Assembly: GCA_002406055.1 (NCBI GenBank)
Contig: DHMZ01000132.1
Coordinates: forward strand, 383 to 19,384
Source of the DNA: Spirochaetales bacterium UBA4629
GTDB lineage: Bacteria > Spirochaetota > Spirochaetia > Sphaerochaetales > Sphaerochaetaceae
Direction of reading: 5' to 3'
DNA length: 19,002 bases
A model generated the notes under the pieces. The model was not told the DNA's origin. It was given only the letters and a program-made list of their open reading frames with translations, and did no database searches. Of this stretch, positions 13,459 through 19,002 are shown in pieces (position 1 is the first letter of the stretch; the number at the start of each line of letters is the position of its first letter). Both the position numbers and the translations under genes were made by a program.

Positions 13459-14973
13459 ATGAGTGCACTACTTAATTACTTAAAAGAAAACAATGGTTCT
13501 ATTTCAGAGGCAATGGCATTATACCTCTCTGAATTGGATTTAGTAAAAAAAGTCTCTCCATTTGTAGCAAGCAAAATTGTTAAAGAGTTAAAGGATCAAA
13601 GAACAAACTTAAAGCTTATAGCTAGCGAAAACTTTTCATCTCTCTCTGTTCAGGCAGCAATGGGAAACCTGTTAACAGATAAGTATGCAGAAGGCTTCCC
13701 TTTTCATCGTTTCTATGCCGGTTGTGACAACGTTGACGAAATTGAGGATGAAGCAGTTATAACAGCAAAGAGGATCTTTGGTGCTGATCATGCCTATGTG
13801 CAGCCACATAGTGGGGCAGATGCTAATTTGTGTGCTTATTGGGCAATATTAAATCAAAGAGTATTGGTTCCATCTTTGGAAGAGCTTGGAGAAACGAATC
13901 TGTCTCACATGAAAAGAGAAGATTGGAATAAGCTTAGAGAAAAACTTCATAACCAACGTTTGCTAGGTATGGATTACTACTCGGGCGGCCATCTTACTCA
14001 TGGCTATAGACAAAATATTTCAGCTCAACTTTTTGATGCTTATTCATATTCAGTAGATAAAGAGACAGGTCTTCTTGATTACGATGAAATTGAACGTTTA
14101 GCAAAAGAGATAAAGCCACTTATTCTTCTTGCAGGTTATTCTGCTTATTCAAGGAAAATTAACTTTAAGAGGCTAGGCGAAATTGCTCACTCTGTTGGTG
14201 CTGTCTTTATGGTCGACATGGCTCACTTTGCTGGTCTTGTTGCTGGAAAGGTATTTACAGATGAATATGAGCCAGTTAAGTGGGCAGATGTTGTAACTAC
14301 AACTACTCACAAAACTCTTCGAGGACCTAGGGGTGGAATGATTCTTTGTAAAGAAGAGTTTAAAGATAGTGTTGATAAAGGTTGCCCTCTAGTAATAGGT
14401 GGCCCACTTCCTCATATTATGAGTGCAAAGCTTGTTGCATTAAAAGAAGCAGAGACAGATAACTTTAAAGAATATGCCAAAAAGATTGTCGAGAATTCCA
14501 AGGCTATGGCTGATGCATTCATGAAGAGGGGAGTAAAGGTTTTGACAGGAGGCACAGATAACCATCTTATGCTTCTCGATGTTTCACCTTATGGCTTAAA
14601 TGGCCGACAGGCAGAGAGCTTAATGAGAGAGTGTGGTATTACCCTCAATCGCAATGCTCTTCCTTTTGATGCTAATGGCCCTTGGTATACATCCGGCTTA
14701 AGAGTTGGTACTGCCGCTGTCACAACACTCGGAATGAAAGAAGAAGAGATGAGCGAGATAGCAGATATTATTACAACAGTATTAAAATCTGCAAAACCTC
14801 TTGTTCTTACAAAGGGTGAACATCAGGGAGAGGTAAGTAAAAATAGAGCAAAGATAGATGCAAGCATAAAGAAAGATGTAAAGAATAGAGTAGAGTCTCT
14901 TCTATCTAGATTCACTCTGTACAAAGATTTGGACTTAGAATACTTAGAAAAATGTTTTTCTATTGAAGAGTAG
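13459..14973 (+). CDS. glyA: Serine hydroxymethyltransferase, long spirochaete-type
   Basis: This PLP-dependent enzyme interconverts serine and glycine while forming 5,10-methylene-tetrahydrofolate. It has 504 residues, against about 415 for the common bacterial form. The PLP lysine is Lys285 in TTTTHKTLRGPRGG. Other family blocks are LIASENF (53-59), KYAEGFPFHRFYAGCDNVDE, QPHSGADAN, VDMAHFAGLVAG and SGLRVGTAAVTTLGM. The extra length is an N-terminal extension, an insert at about 133-170 (QRVLVPSLEELGETNLSHMK...) before the SGGHLTHG block, and a longer C-terminal end, as in Treponema-type enzymes. The start at 13459 is preferred over the in-frame ATG at 13387 because GGAGG lies 8 bases upstream of it and the extra 24 residues are Cys/Arg-rich and unlike the family. 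Confidence 0.96.
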   Translation: MSALLNYLKENNGSISEAMALYLSELDLVKKVSPFVASKIVKELKDQRTNLKLIASENFSSLSVQAAMGNLLTDKYAEGFPFHRFYAGCDNVDEIEDEAVITAKRIFGADHAYVQPHSGADANLCAYWAILNQRVLVPSLEELGETNLSHMKREDWNKLREKLHNQRLLGMDYYSGGHLTHGYRQNISAQLFDAYSYSVDKETGLLDYDEIERLAKEIKPLILLAGYSAYSRKINFKRLGEIAHSVGAVFMVDMAHFAGLVAGKVFTDEYEPVKWADVVTTTTHKTLRGPRGGMILCKEEFKDSVDKGCPLVIGGPLPHIMSAKLVALKEAETDNFKEYAKKIVENSKAMADAFMKRGVKVLTGGTDNHLMLLDVSPYGLNGRQAESLMRECGITLNRNALPFDANGPWYTSGLRVGTAAVTTLGMKEEEMSEIADIITTVLKSAKPLVLTKGEHQGEVSKNRAKIDASIKKDVKNRVESLLSRFTLYKDLDLEYLEKCFSIEE

Positions 14974-14978
14974 TTAGT

Positions 14979-15012
14979 AAGGCTTTGCTTTTATAGCGAG
15001 CCTTATTTCTTT
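14979..15012 (+). terminator. glyA terminator
   Basis: AAGGCT (14979-14984) pairs with AGCCTT (14999-15004), with further weak inner pairing, followed by ATTTCTTT. It begins 5 bases after the glyA stop. Confidence 0.75.
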
Positions 15013-15047
15013 GAAAAAAGACAGAAAAAAAGATTTTTACTCTCTAT

Positions 15048-15076
15048 TTGCTAATCTGAGAATCTCTAAGTAAAAT
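15048..15076 (+). promoter_or_regulatory. Promoter of the dihydropyrimidinase gene, likely leaderless
   Basis: TTGCTA (15048-15053), exactly 17 bases, then TAAAAT (15071-15076). Six bases (AATAGT) then lead to the ATG at 15083, so transcription should start at the ATG. No Shine-Dalgarno sequence is present. Confidence 0.55.
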
Positions 15077-15082
15077 AATAGT

Positions 15083-16453
15083 ATGGCAAATATACTTATT
15101 AAGAATGGTCTTGTAGTAGACACAGAGTGGACTCGACATAGTGATGTTTTAGTCGAAGGTTCACGAATTAAAAGAATTGCACGAAACATCTTACCTGAGG
15201 ATTGCCCAGAGAATACTCATGTAGTTGATGCCTCTGGACTATGCGTTCTTCCTGGAATAATAGATGCCCATACACATTATCATCTTGTTAGCAGGGGAAC
15301 AGTAACAGCCGATTCTTTCGCTGAAGGAAGTAAGCTTGCAGCTTTCGGTGGTGTTACTACAGTTATAGATTTTGCTGATGATGATAAAGTTTCACTACTC
15401 AACTCCACAAAGAATAGAAAAAAAGAGATGAGAGAGATGAGCATTGATTATGCTCTTCATCAAGGCATTTATGCTTATAGAGATAGTCTAAAAGCTGAGT
15501 TAAAAGAATTAAAAGCAAGTGGTGTTGGCGCCATTAAAATCTTCACTACATATAAGAATGTTGGGTACCTTGTAGAAAAGAGAGAAGAGCTTAAAGCAAT
15601 ATTTTCTCTTTGTAAGGAGCTTGGCTTCTTAGTGTGTGTACATTGCGAGGATGACAAGACAATTACAGAAATAAATGATAATTGGAAAGGTGAGTATAGA
15701 CCAATTGATCATGCAGCACTCAGACCATCGAGCGCAGAAGCAAGAGCTATAAAATATGTAGGTGAGATTGCTGGCGAATTAGATATGCCTGTATATATCG
15801 TTCATCTTTCATCTAAAGCTGGACTTGAGACAGTTAGAGAATTAAGAGAAAAAGGCATCAAAGTCATCGTTGAAACAACTCCTCATTACCTTCTTCTCGA
15901 TAAGAGTAAACTTGACGGTAAAGAAGGACCTCTCTATGTAATGACTCCTCCTCTAAGAACAAAGGAAGACAATGAAGCATTACAAGAAGCTTTAATTGAT
16001 GGAGAGATTCAGGTAGTTGCAACAGACCATTGTTCATTTACTTATGAACAGAAGATGGAAAGCAATGATTGTAGAACAATCTACCCAGGAATTCCTGGCA
16101 CAGAAGAATTGCTTCCTTTAATTTATAACTTTGGCCATGTAAGCGGACAGCTTTCTTTAGGACAAATTGTAAATTTACTCTCAACAGGACCTGCAAAGCA
16201 ATTTGGTCTCTTTCCAAAGAAAGGTATTTTGCAAGAAGGAAGCGATGCTGATATAGTATTATTTGATCCATCTGAGATTTGGACAATAAGTAAAGATACC
16301 GTTCATACTGCAGCTCACTATACCCCATATGAAGGAATGACTGTTATGGGAAAGGTAAAGATGACATACCTTAGAGGCCGTTTAATTATGGGTGATGGTA
16401 TTTATTTGGGCTTAGATGGCGATGGGCAGTTCGTTAAAGCCCATAGAAAATAA
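15083..16453 (+). CDS. hydA: Dihydropyrimidinase/hydantoinase
   Basis: This is a 456-residue amidohydrolase of the dihydropyrimidinase group, which opens 5,6-dihydrouracil (or hydantoins) to N-carbamoyl-beta-alanine. The binuclear metal site is complete: His63 and His65 in GIIDAHTHYHL, the lysine to be carboxylated, Lys152, in AIKIFTTYK, His187 in CVHCED, His241 in IVHLSS, and Asp315 in VATDHCSF. Tyr157 fits the substrate-gating tyrosine. It is cytosolic, and its length is normal (about 450-480). It lies between two terminators and so forms its own transcription unit, but the next gene is a cytidine deaminase fusion, which supports a pyrimidine role. No dihydropyrimidine dehydrogenase or beta-ureidopropionase is in the window. 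A hydantoinase with another substrate is possible. Confidence 0.9.
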   Translation: MANILIKNGLVVDTEWTRHSDVLVEGSRIKRIARNILPEDCPENTHVVDASGLCVLPGIIDAHTHYHLVSRGTVTADSFAEGSKLAAFGGVTTVIDFADDDKVSLLNSTKNRKKEMREMSIDYALHQGIYAYRDSLKAELKELKASGVGAIKIFTTYKNVGYLVEKREELKAIFSLCKELGFLVCVHCEDDKTITEINDNWKGEYRPIDHAALRPSSAEARAIKYVGEIAGELDMPVYIVHLSSKAGLETVRELREKGIKVIVETTPHYLLLDKSKLDGKEGPLYVMTPPLRTKEDNEALQEALIDGEIQVVATDHCSFTYEQKMESNDCRTIYPGIPGTEELLPLIYNFGHVSGQLSLGQIVNLLSTGPAKQFGLFPKKGILQEGSDADIVLFDPSEIWTISKDTVHTAAHYTPYEGMTVMGKVKMTYLRGRLIMGDGIYLGLDGDGQFVKAHRK

Positions 16454-16459
16454 ATTAAG

Positions 16460-16483
16460 CTCTCCCTTAGGGGAGGGTTTTTA
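16460..16483 (+). terminator. Dihydropyrimidinase terminator
   Basis: CTCTCCC (16460-16466) pairs with GGGAGGG (16471-16477), including one T:G pair, around a TTAG loop and followed by TTTTTA. Only about 30 bases then remain before the next start codon, so the downstream operon either has a promoter overlapping this hairpin or depends on read-through. Confidence 0.85.
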
Positions 16484-16515
16484 TACGATAAAAATCTATG
16501 AGGGGATTATAGTAG

Positions 16516-17454
16516 ATGATTAAGGCGTTTGTTTTTGATTTGAATAGCATCAGGAAAGAAGATAACGAATACTTCTTGAATCTAGTTAATGAAGCAAAAG
16601 ATGCTAATGTTTTAGTGGCGTTTGTTTCAAATAAAAAGAAGGATGAGACAAAAAAAGAATTGGAAGATGAGAAGTTATCTTTGGGCTCTTTTGATGTTGT
16701 TTTATTTGAAGAGGATGTAAAGAGAGCTAAACCTTATCCTGATACATATTCATTAATTTTTATTGGACTTGGAATAGACAGAAAAGAAGCATTAATCTTT
16801 GTTGATGATGCTGTCTCTTTGAAAGCAGCTGTTTCTTCTCATTCTAATGTCTGTGCTTTGACATCCTTTATTAATCGTGATGAAGCAAAACATTTGGGAG
16901 CAAATGTTTTATTGGAAAATCTCTCATTTTTCCCTGAGTTTAATTCCTTAGATGAATTGCAGGATGTTTTTCGCTATCTTAGACGAATAGGCAAGGGCGC
17001 AAAGAAATATGGCGCTAATTGGATTACGCCACTCGAGAGAACTCTTCCAAGCGAAGTTGTCGAAAAGAAGGCAATAGAAGAAGCAAAGAAGGCTATGTAC
17101 AACGCTTATGCACCATACTCAAAGTTTAAGGTTGGAGCAGCTATTGTAAGTAGTGCAAGTGGTCGTATATATAGTGGCTGTAATGTCGAAAATGCAAGCT
17201 ATGGTGCAACTATCTGTGCTGAAAGAAATGCGATAACAACAGCAATTACGAACGAAGGTGCAATAGGAATAGACCTAGTTGTGGTCTCATCAATGGTATC
17301 TCCTCCAGCACTTCCTTGTGCAGTATGCTTACAAGTAATGAGTGAGTTTATAAGGCCTGAGACCCCAGTAGTACTAGTATCTGAAGATGGCGATACTATT
17401 CGCTATCATTATTCAGATTTGCTTCCTCATCCATTTGACTATGGAGAACAATAA
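16516..17454 (+). CDS. cdd: HAD-like domain fused to cytidine deaminase
   Basis: This is a 312-residue two-domain protein. Residues 1-150 form a HAD-like phosphatase fold: FVFDLNS with Asp8 as possible nucleophile (but Asn10 where the second Asp usually stands), VSNK (37-40) as motif II, KPYPDTY with Lys72, and FVDDAVS with Asp97-Asp98. Residues 175-312 are a complete zinc cytidine deaminase: NAYAPYSKFKVGAA, GCNVENASYGATICAERNA with Cys234 and Glu236, and PCAVC with Cys268 and Cys271. The deaminase turns cytidine or deoxycytidine into (deoxy)uridine. The HAD half may dephosphorylate a nucleotide first, but the Asn10 change leaves its activity in doubt. GAGGGG precedes the ATG. The stop overlaps the PLD gene start (TAATG). 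Confidence 0.9.
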   Translation: MIKAFVFDLNSIRKEDNEYFLNLVNEAKDANVLVAFVSNKKKDETKKELEDEKLSLGSFDVVLFEEDVKRAKPYPDTYSLIFIGLGIDRKEALIFVDDAVSLKAAVSSHSNVCALTSFINRDEAKHLGANVLLENLSFFPEFNSLDELQDVFRYLRRIGKGAKKYGANWITPLERTLPSEVVEKKAIEEAKKAMYNAYAPYSKFKVGAAIVSSASGRIYSGCNVENASYGATICAERNAITTAITNEGAIGIDLVVVSSMVSPPALPCAVCLQVMSEFIRPETPVVLVSEDGDTIRYHYSDLLPHPFDYGEQ

Positions 17455-18734
17455 TGAAAAAGGTTCTTAAAATAACCTTTCTTCTTTTATTTTTTATTAC
17501 TCTCTTTTCTTGTTCTAGTACAAAAGATTTTGTATCTGATGTAACTATGTCCGAAAGTCTAACGACAGAAGAAAAGCTTGAGTATTATGGTGGAAAAGAA
17601 GTAAGCGTAAATCTCCCTGAAATGTACTTCAATGGAGAAGAATGGTACTCAAGAATGATGGAGCTTATAGATGGCGCTGACGAATACATTCTTCTTTCGA
17701 CATTCCTCGGTTCATCTTCTCCAACTCTTGAACCTCTTTTCAATCTATTAGAGCAAAAGGCAAAGAGTGGCGTTAAGGTCTATCTTATTATTGATGGAAC
17801 TTCTAATTTAGATATGACAGAAACTAGGTTTGTAATGACACCTCTTGGCTATCTCAGAGATAGCGGCGTAAACTTACTTATCTATTCTCCTATGAGCTTT
17901 ACTCATATTGTTAATCCTTCATCCTTGATTGTCAGAGATCATAGAAAAATGATGATCATCGATGGTTCTGTTGCTGCTATTGGAGGAATGAATATAAACT
18001 ACATATCTATGGGAGCTGGAGAAAAGTGCCAACGTGATAGCATGTATGTTTTCTCTTCTGTAGAACTATCTAATCTCTTTATTGATGAATTTGTTCAAAT
18101 CTGGAATGAAGGAAGCATAAAAAAGATGGATAAAGATGAATTTAAGAAAGAGAGTACAGAGAAGGGAGAATATAAGGCATGGCTATTTAATAGAAATGTT
18201 TTTAAGTCTCAAGTCTCTCTTTCAGGAATGTTTGGTTCTCTTATTAATGACAGCACATCTTCTATCTTCTTGTGTCCATATTTACCAACAATAGATTCTA
18301 ATATGGCAAAAAGCTTAAGAAACGCAGTTGAGCGTGGTGTTGATACCGAAATATGGTGCTCAACAGATTCTCGAGGCTATGCTGCCAAAGGTGGAGCATA
18401 TTCGCTGTACAAGCTATTTGAGGAAACAGATGTAACCTATTATGATGTCTCATCTGATTCTGATGGCTCGACACTTCCTCTTTTTCATATGAAGGCAATG
18501 ATCGTAGATGATCGCTATGTTGTTATTGGATCCTCAAATTTTAACTATCGCTCTATGACACTCTCTCATGAATTGGCTCTAGTTGTTGATAGCCCAGAAA
18601 TGGCAAGAATCGTCAAAGAGAAGATTAAAGAGGTTGCCAAGAATCCTGTACTAGTAACAAAGGAAGAAGCAAAAGAAAACAAGAAAGAGAATGGATCTTA
18701 CCTTTGCTATCTTTTCTCTTATTATGGAGGATGA
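17454..18734 (+). CDS. Phospholipase D-family lipoprotein (cardiolipin synthase-like)
   Basis: This is a 426-residue envelope lipoprotein with signal MKKVLKITFLLLFFITLFSC and lipidated Cys20. Two HKD motifs show a full PLD-superfamily active site: H163-R-K165 with Asp170 (RDHRKMMIIDGSVAAIGGMN) and H345-M-K347 with Asp352 (FHMKAMIVDDRYVVIGSSNF). Each is followed by the G-G/S-x-N block. The spacing fits cardiolipin-synthase-like transferases, but the lipoprotein anchor instead of N-terminal membrane helices places catalysis outside the cytoplasm, so periplasmic phospholipid transfer or hydrolysis is likely. The start overlaps the stop of the deaminase gene by one base. GGAGG near its end serves the next gene, so three genes are coupled. 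Confidence 0.9.
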   Translation: MKKVLKITFLLLFFITLFSCSSTKDFVSDVTMSESLTTEEKLEYYGGKEVSVNLPEMYFNGEEWYSRMMELIDGADEYILLSTFLGSSSPTLEPLFNLLEQKAKSGVKVYLIIDGTSNLDMTETRFVMTPLGYLRDSGVNLLIYSPMSFTHIVNPSSLIVRDHRKMMIIDGSVAAIGGMNINYISMGAGEKCQRDSMYVFSSVELSNLFIDEFVQIWNEGSIKKMDKDEFKKESTEKGEYKAWLFNRNVFKSQVSLSGMFGSLINDSTSSIFLCPYLPTIDSNMAKSLRNAVERGVDTEIWCSTDSRGYAAKGGAYSLYKLFEETDVTYYDVSSDSDGSTLPLFHMKAMIVDDRYVVIGSSNFNYRSMTLSHELALVVDSPEMARIVKEKIKEVAKNPVLVTKEEAKENKKENGSYLCYLFSYYGG

Positions 18735-18736
18735 GA

Positions 18737-19002
18737 ATGAAAAAAGTTGTTGTTGTTTTAATACTATTTTTGCTTTTTATCCCTCTTTTTTCTTCTCCAA
18801 GTTTTATCTATTCATTTTCTCAAACGGGTGAGACTATAGAGGGAAAAAATATGGGAGCGCTTGCTGTAGGCATTGGCTTTGTTCCAGATAAAGAAGAACA
18901 CTTTGGCCTTGTAGAACTTGTTTCTTATTATGGCTTCTCTTCTCCCATTTACAAAGGTTTCGATATTGCTTTTTCCACACCTGTTTTTGTAACTAGTGAT
19001 TC
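18737..19002 (+). CDS. Secreted or outer-membrane protein, 5' part only
   Basis: The window cuts this gene after 88 codons. A signal peptide is clear (MKKVVVVLILFLLFIPLFSS), with no lipobox Cys, and the mature part begins SFIYSFSQTG. It continues with Gly- and aromatic-rich stretches (GALAVGIGFVP, LVELVSYYGFSSPIYKGFDI) that would suit a beta-barrel envelope protein, but this is only a guess. The start at 18737 is preferred over the in-frame ATG at 18731, because GGAGG (18726-18730) stands 6 bases before 18737 but directly abuts 18731. It begins 2 bases after the PLD lipoprotein stop and is part of the same operon. Confidence 0.75.
   Translation, partial: MKKVVVVLILFLLFIPLFSSPSFIYSFSQTGETIEGKNMGALAVGIGFVPDKEEHFGLVELVSYYGFSSPIYKGFDIAFSTPVFVTSD

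Overview
The window is AT-rich, densely coded bacterial DNA, most likely from a host-associated spirochaete (Spirochaetota, Sphaerochaetaceae or Treponemataceae type). This rests on general family knowledge: a long-form serine hydroxymethyltransferase of about 504 residues, a solitary rpsD, several Ser-rich lipoproteins or envelope proteins, and a topoisomerase I with a C-terminal repeat tail instead of zinc fingers. The assignment is an inference; no rRNA is present to confirm it.

Layout. 76-4104: ychF faces, with overlapping stop codons, a two-gene sugar operon on the minus strand (MFS transporter, then a GH2 beta-glycosidase). 4105-5373: a decayed accessory patch holding remnants of a helix-turn-helix gene and an AlbA_2-type ATP-binding regulator gene, followed by about 280 bases with nothing recognisable. 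5374-6520: a small orphan gene, then rpsD with its own promoter and a 3' region that can fold into a multi-stem RNA ending in a bidirectional terminator. 6521-10632: a minus-strand lipoprotein, then a plus-strand unit made of a small secreted protein coupled to topA; topA is split into two overlapping reading frames. 10640-13331: a tRNA-Arg(CCU) on the minus strand, a CBS-CBS-ACT protein paired with a repeat-rich Smr-domain protein, then infA on the minus strand. 13459-19002: glyA, a dihydropyrimidinase, an unusual HAD-cytidine deaminase fusion, a PLD-family lipoprotein, and the start of a secreted protein cut by the window end.

How genes fit together. The dihydropyrimidinase and the HAD-deaminase fusion would together cover parts of cytidine/uracil breakdown, although a terminator separates them. 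The fusion gene, the PLD lipoprotein and the last partial gene overlap or nearly abut and look like one operon. The MFS and GH2 genes overlap by 17 bases and look like an import-and-cleave pair for a beta-glycoside.

The points most worth following up are: the split topA with a strong internal Shine-Dalgarno sequence; the HAD-CDA fusion; the candidate structured RNA after rpsD; the alternating two-motif repeat array of the Smr protein; and three genes whose -10 elements sit 6-7 bases before the start codon with no Shine-Dalgarno sequence, implying leaderless mRNAs.
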